Below are positions 34,250-45,200 of a stretch of DNA of 64,000 nucleotides, piece by piece; position 1 is the stretch's first letter; every line of letters begins with the position of its first letter. The notes under the pieces were generated by a model that was given only the letters and a program-made list of their open reading frames with translations, ran no database searches and was not told the DNA's origin. The position numbers and the translations under genes were made by a program. Source of the DNA: Zygaena filipendulae (lineage: Eukaryota > Arthropoda > Insecta > Lepidoptera > Zygaenidae); assembly GCA_907165275.2 (NCBI GenBank), contig OU015664.1:11432001-11496000 (forward strand). Reading direction: 5' to 3'.

Positions 34250-34350
34250 TAATATAGCTTAACAGCCTAAAAATAGTTACAGAAGTAGGAATCAAACCAG
34301 CGACAGCTTAGCAGTCGTTCGCTGATGCATATTGCATTGGTCATTGAGTT
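34250..34350 (-). repeat. tRNA-derived SINE remnant
   Basis: On the minus strand, CTGGTTTGATTCC matches a tRNA B box (GGTTCGANTCC) with one change and is preceded by tRNA-like sequence with GCTAAGCTGTCG. No intact cloverleaf is evident, so this is a SINE relic rather than a tRNA gene. Confidence 0.4.
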
Positions 34351-34710
34351 ACGAATTACGATGCTGTCAGAATCTAAAAAATATCAATGTGATTTTTTTA
34401 CTTTTTTTGAGTTTATTTTATTATTAAAAAACTTGTGATAAAAAATATAAATAAATAATGTTATTTTAAGGCTCTTTAGTTTGATATAGAAATGGTAGGT
34501 ACGTATGACTAGTATCTTACGATAAATAAAAAATAAACTGGTTTGTGAACAGAATTTCTTTTGTATGTTCATTAATAATAAAGTCTGTAGCACGTAGTGA
34601 TTACCTTCCCTCTGGTCTGTAGAAAAACGATAAACCTCCCAAGGAGTTTTGAAAAAAAAAAATCTGACAAATAAACGTGACAATGGGGACTTCCACAAAT
34701 TAACTTGACT

Positions 34711-35090
34711 TATGGCGGGATTTTTAGCAGAGTGGATGTCAGTTTTATTCTTTTGTTTTGCAAATTAGTTTATCGTGATTAATATTGTGTGAATATGGTG
34801 GATTTTGCATAATAGTGATCCATTAGTGATGAACAGTGTGCGGAAACAGTGAAATAAGATGAAATAGGGCGTTCGTGAGGAGGATTTCGTTTTACTATAC
34901 AACTTCCCACAGAGTGTCCTATTATGGTTCAACTGTGAAGATTTGCTGCCAAAAGTTCCGGTAAAGCATTGAAATGCATCTTACCAATGCATTTCGATGT
35001 GAATAACTTCAGAAGAAGAAATATACCACTGAGTTGGCTATATGGACTAAGTTTCCTTCTGCCTTCCCCGTAAGGGGTAAACTTCACAAA
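34711..35090 (+). repeat. Dispersed repeat family C, copy 1
   Basis: Starts near GGCGGGATTTTTAGCAGAG and ends near CCTTCCCCGTAAGGGGTAAA. It matches, in reverse, 53331-53550, 53960-54317 and 54367-54640. Shared blocks include GAAACAGTGAAATAAGATGA, ACTTCCCACAGAGTG and AATGCATTTCGATGT. No coding content. Confidence 0.75.
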
Positions 35091-35537
35091 AAAAAAGACG
35101 ACTGACAGCATTGTCATTTTAATGACAATTGCCATATTGCCATGTAAGTACCTACCTCAGCTACCAATTAAATGAATTAAATATTAATGTGTAAATATTT
35201 TTTTATTTCTTAGTTCTTTATTTTATTTTGGAAATCTCATGATTTCAAAATATATCTCGAGTTTTTTTTACTTCAATCGCGTTGCTTTGTCTATCAAGTT
35301 GCCATTTAATAAAAAAGAAGAAGATGAAGAAAAATTTTTTTTTCAGGGTTCCTGGTCCAAGAGTTTTTGGACTTTAGTTTTCAATTTTATTTTAGATTTT
35401 AGCACTTGACGCATTTTGCAAAGAAAGAAGTAATATAAGCTAAGCTATTTTTGACTAAATATCAACACAAGCTTACCTATTTATGTGTTAAATTATTATG
35501 AGTCAACTTTCTTCAACATAATTTCAGTATATAAATA

Positions 35538-36981
35538 ATGGCGCAACAACAAATAGGTACATAGTGTGGAAACAGTAGTACCTAGTATTTCTTTATACTT
35601 TGTTCAAATTTGGTGAGCTAAATTAACTGTATTTAATGCTTTATCAGATATTTTAGATACTAGTCGCCTTACGTTTGCTGGTGGATTCAACGAACAAATA
35701 GAGGAAATACTTAAATATGTTAGGCTTGCTAAATATCAAGTGGAAGAGCTTGAGAGGCTGTACAGCGATCTGGAGGGAACTCTGAACTATATCTGGCCAG
35801 GTAAACACAATATTCTAAAATACAAAACTAAGGGAAATTCTAAATAGTCTTGTTGAGGTTTCTGAACTCGCATTATTTTCTTTTCCAAAAAATAATGTGA
35901 AAAACAAAAGTAAGAAGTGTGAAGCCTATTAGTTGGTTTTTAATTTGTCATTAATATTTGAATTACAGGTTGCAGAGTGATTCCTTTTGGCTCTATAATG
36001 ACTGGCTTAGGAATACATACAAGTGATGTGGACTGCTACATGGACCTACCCAATTGCTTTAAAACACCTTACGGCAACTACGTTATGATTGCTAAAAAGG
36101 CCCTCATTAGAAACTTCACATTGTTCAGAGAAGTGTTCGCAATACCCAAAGCCAAGGTTCCCATTGTGAAGTTCTTCCATATGCCCACACAACGGTACTG
36201 TGATGTTAGTTTTAAAAGTCCATCCGGTGTGAGAAACAGTCAATTATTAGCTTCTCTGATGCAATCGGACCAAAAAATAATGTATTTGGCTGTGATTATT
36301 AAATATTGGACAAAAGTACATTTATTGAGTGGCACAGATGCATTTCCAAGTTACACGCATTTGTTGTTGCTTGTATACTATCTACAACAAGAGGGTATCT
36401 TACCTACAGTAAAGTCACTGCAAGAAAACATTAAGCCACATATGGTTGATGATTGGAACACTGCGTTTAAAAGAGTAAAAACTGTGAAACCATGTGAAAG
36501 TCTTTATCAGTTACTCGGTGGATTTTTTCAATTTTACAGTAATTTTGATTTCAAATCATACATAATTTCACCGTTTTTAGGGTCTTGTTTTAATAGAGAA
36601 TTGTTTAAGAATGTAAATGATGTCCCTTTAGATTTTAAATTGTATAAGCAAAATGTAGGTGTTAAATGGCATAAACCATTCAGACTCGACTTAAGCTTAT
36701 GTGTACAAGACCCTTTTGACCACAGCAGGAACTGCTGTGTGTCCGTGCGTCCACCAGTAGCTGAAACATGGCAGAATTACATTGCGCATGCAGCTAAACT
36801 ATATGAATCTGAGGGTGAGGACACATTTCTCAAAGCCCTGTTTACCACTCGTCCTGGTATTTATTGTGATCCAGGTGTTAGACCGAATCAATTGCAAAGA
36901 AAACCTAAAAAAAGAAATCGAAACAAAAAATTAAAAAGAAATGTGGGTGTTCTGTCATGGCATCGTAAATCTGAGAAATAG
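35538..36981 (+). CDS. Short TUT1-like terminal nucleotidyltransferase without RRM
   Basis: Three exons, 35538-35556 (19 nt), 35648-35800 and 35969-36981, join in phase to give 394 residues. The nucleotidyltransferase core is complete: GSIMTGLGIHTSDVDCYMDL holds the GS motif and the first two catalytic aspartates, and RYCDVSFKSPSGVRNS holds the third. PAP-associated sequence follows (AVIIKYWTKVHLLSG, YTHLLLLVYYLQQEG, LLGGFFQFYSNFDF, LCVQDPFDHSRNC). It ends in a Lys/Arg-rich tail that looks like a nuclear signal. The family adds U or A to RNA 3' ends; TUT1 itself uridylates U6 snRNA. This protein lacks the RRM and C-terminal extension of the neighbour at 42-48 kb, although both share the intron after WPG. 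The 19-nt first exon (MAQQQI) is the least certain part. No upstream RRM exon was found. Confidence 0.88.
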
Positions 36982-38640
36982 GTGTAATATCACATAATAC
37001 TAAGCCATCACTGTATATTTTTTTTATTTTGCAATTTTAATATTTTTTTAAGTAAAGTTATTAATACCTACAATAATAGGTAATTTTACTGTATATAGTA
37101 TATACTATAAACATATTGACATTATAAAAATCTATGCAGTGGGGGCTTCGTCTCTAGGGCCTAGGCGCCACCTCCCGGAATGACATTTTAAGTACCTATT
37201 TATTGTTTAATCGTTTATATTTTAACATCTTATGTAAATAAGAAAAATACCCTATGTAAGTTCTTGTTTCACATCATTTGACATTGTGTTTAAATTAATT
37301 TTGGGTAGAATTAAGCAGTTTCTGATGTATACATATGTATGATTATTCTTTTCACCATATTTGTTACATGAGTACCTAATGATTGTCCTATGCTGTCTTA
37401 TTAGAATTATACATAGTTCTCATTTTCATAAAAATCTATAGTTACTAGATATCTAATGGCTTTCAACATTTAACAAAAAGAAAATACCTAAGCGTAGAAT
37501 GGACAACCTCCTCCTTTTTGAAGTCAGTTAAAAAGAGAAAACTGTGATGGTCTTTGGCAAACATTACAATATGTATCATGATCTTTGATATATAGAGACT
37601 TTTGATCCTTATAAGAAAAGAGTCGATTGGCATCAAAAAAGGTTTTGTGTAAAATGATCATTTTCTTGCTGACTGTACATTTTTTCCAAAATCTGTAAAT
37701 GCAGTTAAGAATATCTTAAAAATTTATGGATAGTCTCCTAGTCTCCTTTTTCCTGTAACTATAGCGGTTAAGGTACCCTGCCCTTACTGTCCCGTCTCAA
37801 AAATTCATCCTGTATAATAGGGTTTGGAGGCGAGGCTTATCGCTACGCTCCGCTCCGCTCGTGGCTTTCGTGGCACGCGTAGACCCGTAGTAGTGGCTTG
37901 CCGCTTCTTATAAAGTTGGTTTCAACAAAGAAAGTACAAAGAAAAACATCGTGTTATCGATATGTTGGTGTTTATTGATAAAATATACGTGATAATAAAT
38001 ATTATCACCGAGTTTTAAGTTCATAGATCAACGGGAAGTAGGAAAATACTAAAATTTACAAAATGTAAAAAGGCTGGCATTGGCGGCTTCTCATGTCTTT
38101 GTTTTCCGATGTTTACAAAAAAATACAGCTTTCATCTACTCAATGAGCTCTATTCAACGATACCCTACTCGATTCGGTTGATAAACAAAAAAAATTTGCG
38201 CCCCCCTTTAGCTATATTGCCCCCTAAAAATCCTTAAAATATTTTTTGACATTTTTTATAGCTTTGGGTCATCAATAAATATAATCAATATAATATGTGT
38301 ACTGTAGGTACAATTTGAAGACTGTAGCTTCGACGGTTTGGCTGTAAAACCCGTGTGACAGAGGGTTTCGCGTAAAGAACCCTAAAAATTAAAACCACAA
38401 TTTCACAAATATTTTGCAAATACTATTCGTATTTTTTTTTTCTAATAAACAATATTTAACTAAATGTTGTAAATCTGCCTTTGTTCACATGAATTTGCAC
38501 ACCAATGTAGGTGATAAAGTAGGTACTTAGCACCTCAGACGAAATAAATTTTGTCTGAGCTTAGCACACAAAACGGCTAGTAAAATATTATATTTTTTCT
38601 CATACTTATCGTTACTCAAACCTATTTTTTTTATTTACAT
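36982..38640. other. Intergenic, AT-rich
   Basis: No gene seen. A short GC-rich, pyrimidine-biased patch near 37820-37910 (CGCTACGCTCCGCTCCGCTC) resembles degraded repeat DNA. The 3' ends of the convergent genes on either side lie at the edges; the minus-strand gene has AATAAA-type signals at 38629-38645. Confidence 0.5.
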
Positions 38641-38682
38641 TTATTTCGACTGTTTACAAACCATCAGCTCTATTCTGTTCGA

Positions 38683-39153
38683 TTAAAAATACTTAACATA
38701 ATGTAGCATCACGTGCGTCGCCATATAGAGCTTTATCATTAAGGTCATCCCAAACGCGATACCGCGCGTCGGCTGCGGGAGCGGCCACACAGCGTACACC
38801 AGCGTGTGCAGCACTCGCCCCACGGTGTACGCTCGGAATAACAGCCTGGCAACGAAGGTATACGGCGCGGTCGTCAGGTACAAAGCGCCGAGAAGCCAGA
38901 AAACCGGTATGTTTTCCAAGTCGTTGCGATGCGCGCGCCGGATCCTCTCTATGACGGGGTCGTCGAACTTCACTATGCCGTTCGCGTGCTTCGCGTCCTC
39001 TATGTTGGCGAACACTCCCCGCGCAACCCTACTGCCGGAGGTCAGCGCTGACATCGCCAGCATTTTCAACGCTAATATGGTCGAGTATAGTATGAACGAT
39101 TGTACGATTACCGGCTCCACTGGTTCATAGAATCGATATAAAGCGTCCAACAT
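38683..39153 (-). CDS. Mgstl: Microsomal glutathione S-transferase 1 (MAPEG family)
   Basis: A single-exon frame of 156 residues, within the usual 150-160 of MGST1. It is a membrane enzyme that conjugates glutathione to electrophiles and reduces lipid peroxides in the ER and mitochondrial outer membrane. Four hydrophobic segments are visible (about residues 15-35, 75-95, 100-122 and 130-152). The family signature is present as VIERIRRAHRNDLENIPVFW, just after a cytoplasmic loop that includes KFDDP. The start ATG at 39153 is the first in frame. AATAAA signals lie about 40 bases past the stop. Convergent with the TUT1-like gene at 35.5 kb. Confidence 0.95.
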   Translation of the reverse strand: MLDALYRFYEPVEPVIVQSFILYSTILALKMLAMSALTSGSRVARGVFANIEDAKHANGIVKFDDPVIERIRRAHRNDLENIPVFWLLGALYLTTAPYTFVARLLFRAYTVGRVLHTLVYAVWPLPQPTRGIAFGMTLMIKLYMATHVMLHYVKYF

Positions 39154-39289
39154 TTTTTATCTATTGTTTTGCGTAACGTGTTTTACGTGAGACAGTTCGC
39201 GGTGCACTGAGTACTGACTGATTGGCGGCGCTGGCGGCTGGCCTACAGTCTACACTACAGTGCTCAGTGCTGCCGGTCCGTTCAAGCGG

Positions 39290-39299
39290 TTGGCGCCAA
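39290..39299. promoter_or_regulatory. E2F-like palindrome upstream of MGST1
   Basis: TTGGCGCCAA is a perfect palindrome matching an E2F-type site, about 137 bp upstream of the MGST1 start codon. Position and sequence are observed; function is inferred. Confidence 0.25.
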
Positions 39300-40587
39300 A
39301 AAATGCGCTAGATTCTGTTAGGTAGGAATCCCGGGAAATAGCAGTAAATTATTAAAATATGATTATGATGTTTTCCCGCTTACTTAATCTACAAGTGTTG
39401 TTTTTTTTAATACTATACTTTCGAGTCTCGAAGTCAATAAAAAAATTGCAAAGTTTATTTTAGTCTAATTATAAAGCCTAGGTATTTGCAGTTTGTGGCA
39501 GTAGAAGAATAAGTAAAGTAGCTATGGGATAGTATTATAATCTGTGCTATGGGGTTTGTATATTTTATATCTTATATTTTATAAGAAACGCTCTCCCCCG
39601 CCGTAATTCTTCGATTAACTATACGTATAAAGTTATAAACCTTCTTCTTGAATCACTTCCTCTGTCGATGAAAACCACATGGCGTGGTTTAAAAGATCTA
39701 ACGGTGCGTACAGACTATGTAACATGTTATATAACACGTCCACATCATGTAACATTGTTATACATCGTTGCAACATAAAACAAGACTGTACACATTAGAA
39801 TAACAATGCAATATAACAAGTCAGTTCTCGTTCTGTAGTGCTATGCTATTCACCGTGTCGTTGAAAGGGCGTTTCACTAGCTGCGGCAGCGACTGTTTTA
39901 CTTTTAAATAACAAACAAACAAATAGAAACGAACGTGACTAAGTTATATGTAGTGTACGCATCGTAAGCGTACAGAGGGTCAGACGATTTGAAAGCGACT
40001 TCAAGGATTTGGTAATGAATAAAACGGAACGAAATTTTAGAAAAATACTATAAATCAACAAATTTATTGACATTATAATTATTACATTAGGCTACACTTA
40101 TAAATTCTAAAGTTATGTTTGTATTGGTTCAAAACTATGTACTTATTACTTAGGGATTGGAGTGCAAAACATAGAGAATCCCTCCTGATACGCTATGACC
40201 AAACACAAAAAACGCTTTAGATGTCGAAAATCACAAATTAACACAATATGTCTAATTTTAAATGTCCACTTAGGTTCAGATTGCATTATTTTATCTGTAC
40301 TAAATTATACAGGAGAAATATTTGATTTATTGTTTGTTTAATGCGATTGTTTAACTCAAAACTACTGGAACAATTGCAAAAATTCTTGAATTAGAATAGG
40401 TAGGCTAGGTACATTATCCCTGGATAACAGTCTATATTGTTACCAGGACCTTTATTCACTATGACCATAACGCGCAACAAAAACTGCTTCTCCCTCGAGC
40501 TCAATGAAGTTTCACTTAAAAAAAAATACAATCACAACATACCTAACGGCATAAATACTATTTATGTGTGTACTATTTATTTATGTA

Positions 40588-42010
40588 GTGGCGTATGTAC
40601 CATAGAAGCCGATTCCCACCGGCTTCCCTTCAGAAGTTGGGAACACAACCACTCTCTCTAACCGTAATTTAGAAATGGCACAATCAGTAATTTTTGTAGT
40701 AAGTATTTCAGTAGAATCTACTGAAATACTACAAAAACTATCTCTACTGAGTAGAAAACATTACAAAACGCCTAAACTATCAACAAAATTTGCTCTTCAA
40801 CTACAAATTGTTATAAGCCGGTGGCGCGATCGGCTTTTTGGCAGTTAGGCCCGCCGCCCATTGTGACTTTTTGTCGACGTGACTTTCTGTCACTTATGAA
40901 AAATGTACTGAGGTCACCGTATTGTCACGTCACCATAATGAGCGCACTCAGTATAGTTTTCATTGCACTTGACTATAGACGCCTAATGTTTGATTTTGCG
41001 TATTGAATGCATTCTGGCAACTAGCTGAGGTAAGATGAAGCGGGGTTGCAACGCCGTGATTGGCTAATTCAAGGTCACACGCGCTAGTTACACGCCGTGA
41101 TTGGCTAATTCAAGGCCACACGCGCTAGTTACACGCGCCACGAAACGTTGGAAAGAAATAGATTAATTTACGCAACGGGAAAGAATGAGACGGCACGATA
41201 GGTTGAGTACTTTGTTTTAAAACCACGACCAGTGAACCGTGAACTCCGTATTTGCGAAAAAATTTGTTGATTTCCTTGTTTCTCAAAAACAAATAAAGAT
41301 AATAGTTACTTACAAGTGAAATGTTATCCCATCTTTCTCCATATTAGATGTGTTGCTTTTTTTACCGCACCATTTAATGCTACACTGAGGCATTTTGAGT
41401 TTTTTTTAGCACTTCGTTTATGCACTCCGATCGTGTTGACAGGTCACAGTAGTGGTCGACACTGATTGAGTATTTCCGCGCGGACATTTATATCGGAACT
41501 ATAAGTCAGATGTGTTGTCAGGAGCCATTCGCCTGTTATTAGGCGTCTATGGGCTGTGTGGTCGATGGCCGCTGCAAATCGAATTACTCCCTCCATCTCG
41601 CTCACGCGCACGCATTTTCTATTACTGTCTCAACAAAAATACCCTTATTGTCCTATAATAGAAATTAGAAACGAAAAGGACATTCTGTGTTGACTGTTGG
41701 CGTTTATAAAGAAAAAATTGAAACTTTATAGGTATTTGATTTTATTAGTTAGTGTCACGTATTAGAATTTATTTCTTGGTATTTATTTAGTGATTAGTAT
41801 TATAGTTGGATTTCTTTTTGTCTATAAAGTTATGTCTATGTCTTCTTTTTGTTGTGTGTAGTGATAGTGAAAGCAGTTACGCAGACGTACGTTGAAATTA
41901 GGTATTTGCGGTAAATAGATAGTTTAATAAGTTGAAATTACGTATTTATAGTAGGTGCCAAATAGATTTCCGGCTTGCCTCTCTCAATATTTCACCCTTC
42001 GCCACTGTTA
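40588..42010. repeat. Dispersed repeat family D, copy 1
   Basis: Blocks shared with 51110-51975: GATTCCCACCGGCTTCCCTT, AACCACTCTCTCTA, GTAGTGATAGTGAAAG, GCAGACGTACGTTGAAATTA and CAATATTTCACCCTTCGC. One internal block (CCATCTCGCTCACGCGCACG) is inverted between the copies. A perfect palindrome, AGTATTTCAGTAGA and its complement, lies near 40702-40730. Non-coding. Confidence 0.65.
41051..41132. repeat. 41-bp tandem duplication with CCAAT-type motifs
   Basis: Two near-identical copies start ACGCCGTGATTGGCTAATTC; each has ATTGGCT, the reverse of a CCAAT box. One base difference (GGTCACAC versus GGCCACAC) was noticed. Inside repeat family D. Confidence 0.85.
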
Positions 42011-42245
42011 AATAGTATTAATTTCTATTATTTTGGCGTCTGGAGCGATTAGAATACAGAACTGTGTTTTTTGGGACGCGCGTTAGGGGCAAGGAATGTT
42101 GGTCACAGTGAATAAGGTCCCAGGACTTTTCGCGGAAACTCTGAAATTACCGGGGCACAACAGTAGTAATTAATATAGTACGTGGCAACACGGTGGTGCA
42201 GGCCGACCGCCGAGCGGTCGTACCGATGTCGATTACTCAGTTAAC

Positions 42246-45200
42246 TTATTGTAAACTTGTATTTTCCTGTACACCCGTCGTCCTTGCACCGTCGTCGGCC
42301 CCCCCGCGGCTCGGGGCTCCCTCGCTGTCCGTGCTCGAGTCGGACCCCCCGCTCTCTTCTTTACTGTCGGCGCTGTCGTCTCCCGGCGCTTTCGTCTTCC
42401 TCTCCTCGTCTTCGTCGAAGTCGACCAGCTCGTCGTCGCTGGCCGACTCGTCGGCGTCGGGCGGCGGCGAGGCGGGGCGGGCCCGCGCCGCGCCCGCCCC
42501 GCCGGCCCGCGCCCGCGCCCCGCGCCGCAGGTGCGGCCGCAGCAGCGTCCCGAACCAGAAGTCGTGGTACATGAGGAACCGGCCGAACTCCTTGAACGCC
42601 TTCACGTTGCCGCGCTTGAGGCGGACGGCCACGCTGGCGCGGCGCGGGGCGTCGCTCGTCCGCAGCTCCATGCCGAACTCGATGTGGACCGGGGGGCGGT
42701 CGCTTTTCACGATCTCCTCGGTGATCTGCGCCTCCCGCGCGACGAGGCCCTCGACGTCGTCGCCGTCGTCCGCCAGCTCGCCGCGCCTCCTCTTCCAGAT
42801 CGGCTTCGTGACGTTGCCGGTGTAGCCGTCGCTCCCCCCCGCCAGCTCGAGCAGCAGCATCCGCTGGAACACGGCGAGCGCGACGCCCCGCAGAGGCTCG
42901 CGCCAGTCGTCGGCCGCGATGCTCTCGAGCAGCTCGTCGGCCAGCGGCACCTCGTACTCGGCGCGGAACCGTTTCGCGGCGACGCTCTCGGGCGCCTCGA
43001 GCAGGATCCGCCGCAGGAAGGTGTCGCAGGCGCGCGCGCGGCTCTCGCGGTAGGCGGCGGCGGCGAACTTGACGTGCTCCTTGATGTCGGCGAACAGGCG
43101 GCTCGGCACGCCGGAGGTGACGTTGTGGCACTGCTCGAAGGGGTCCTGCACGCACAGCGCGCTGGCGGCGCGCAGGCCCGGCCGCGTCGCCGCGTAGCGC
43201 CGGTAGCGCTCGAACTCGGCGGGCAGCCGGCTCGGCTCGTGGAACGCGGCCTTCGGCACCGCCTCGCCCAGGTACGGGCAGACCACGGCCGCGTGGAACG
43301 GGAACGTCGCGTAATACTCGAAGAAGCCGCCGGCGAGGTCGGCGACCGACGCGCCGTCGTCGGCCGGCGGCAGCGGCGCGTCGTCGAAGCCAGTGTTCCA
43401 GCCGTCGACGAGCCGCTCGTGCGCGGGGTCCCGCTGCAGCGCGGCCACAGGCGGCAGCAGGCGGCGCGCCGGCCGCTGCAGGTAGAACAGCAGCATGAGC
43501 ACCAGCGCGTAGTTGGTGAGGCGGCCGCTGCCGGAGAGGCGCTGCACGCGCGCCCAGTACTTGAGCAGCACGGCCAGCGGCAGCAGGCGCGGGTCGGCGC
43601 GCAGCAGGTGCGCCAGCAGGCGGCTGTTGCGCACGCCCAGCGGCGTCTTGAAGCTGACGTCGCAGGCGGTGCGCGTGCGCAGGTGGTAGCACTTGACGAT
43701 GGGCGTGTTGGCGCGCGGGATGGCCAGCACCTCGGCGAAGGCGTCCGGCCGCTGCTGCAGCAGCCGCTTGGCGCGCCCCACCGGGTTGCCGGGCGGCTGC
43801 GGCTGCGCCGGCGCCAGCGCCTGCCCCTGCCCCTGCCGACACGCGCACACGCTTTAGCATTCGGTGTATGTACGTATGTGTGTTGTGATTTTTGTGTTTG
43901 TGTCAAATAAACTTTTTCAATTTTAAACACCCGCGTGTCTTCCTCTCCCGCATTCCTCAACACCCCCTTTGTGGTATAACACCTTTAACATACCTTCCTT
44001 CACTAACTATATCTACTAACTTTTGTGTTGTTGTTTTTTTTTTAGGTAAACTCAGGCTCTTGGTTAGTATCAATCCCACCGAACAAGCTTGTACTCCTTC
44101 GTTTACTTTCAACTACGTGACATTGACGGAGTCACTATGAGTAAAGCAATACAGTGGAAGCCATATTTTAAAAGAAGAAGAAGAAGATTATGAATCTTTC
44201 ATTAAAAATATCTGGTTGAGTTCAAAACTTTAATAAAAAAAACCACAAAAAACATCAAAATACCGTTAGTTCTTCAACTGCCTGCCTCAATTATAAATTC
44301 TTACTTTTATAAATGCGAAAGCATGTTTGTTTGTTTGTTACAATTTCACGCCGTAACGGCTCAACCGATCATCATGAAATTTTACATACACGTTATCAAG
44401 GGTACAAAGAAGGACATAGAATACTTTTTGCTGCGGGATTCCCGCGAGAAATTAACAAAGGGTGAAACTACATTAAATTACTTATACCTATACTACACGT
44501 TGTCAAAGGTAGGTACTAGGTACAGTTTTATAAATATAGGGTGGTACTTTTATGTCCAAATACCCGCGGGATCTCCGAAATTACCGCGGGGAACAGCTTG
44601 TCTATACTATAAAGAGCAAAAGGTTTTAGTAGGTGATCCAGAGATCTACTGAACCAATTTTGAAAATTCTTTCACTTATAGGAAGTAAAAGTGATCCTGA
44701 GTGGCATAGGGTACTTTTACTCTGGAATTCCCGCAGGAACTCCGAAATTATCCCGGATGAAACCGCGGGGGTCAGCTAGTAAATAAATAAATAAACTATT
44801 AGCGATGATATTAATCGCTCCGCCAGCCCACCTGGTCGTCGAGGCCCGCCAGCGCTATGAAGCAGTCGGCGTCGCTGGACTTGATGCCCAGCCCCGTGGT
44901 GATGGAGCCGAACGGCAGCGCCACGCAATCTGGCAGGCACGAGGCGTTACACATATACTGTCATACATTCTTTACCAGCAATATAGATAGAATAGAATAG
45001 AATAACATTTATTTCTGCACAACACACAAGAATAATAAACAAACACCCAAGTTATCTTGCATGCTCTGCTGGAAGGGGCACCAACTCAGCATTAGCTATG
45101 TGTATGTACACCCAGCGCTGGTTTTCAGTTGATCAGTACATCTATATGCTATAATAAAAGAGTAGAATCCACGACTCTGTATATTGAATATTTTTAACAA

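Larger units (their letters stand above)
39154..42245. other. Intergenic, mostly dispersed repeats
   Basis: No gene seen. Contents are the MGST1 upstream region, a diverged fragment near 39600-39680 related to the CCGCGGTTT family (TTGAATCACTTCCTCTGTCG), repeat family D at 40588-42010, and a 41-bp tandem duplication at 41051-41132. The 3' UTR of the minus-strand gene starting at 42246 must also extend into this region. Confidence 0.5.

Noticed and set aside
34245..34350. Functional tRNA gene
   Set aside because: Only a B-box-like match on the minus strand; no A box or foldable cloverleaf was found, so it is called a SINE relic.
42193..43963. Long open frames on both strands opposite and beside the TUT1 last exon
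   Set aside because: They arise from very high GC content. Only the minus-strand frame ending at 42246 has the nucleotidyltransferase motifs and joins neighbouring exons in phase.
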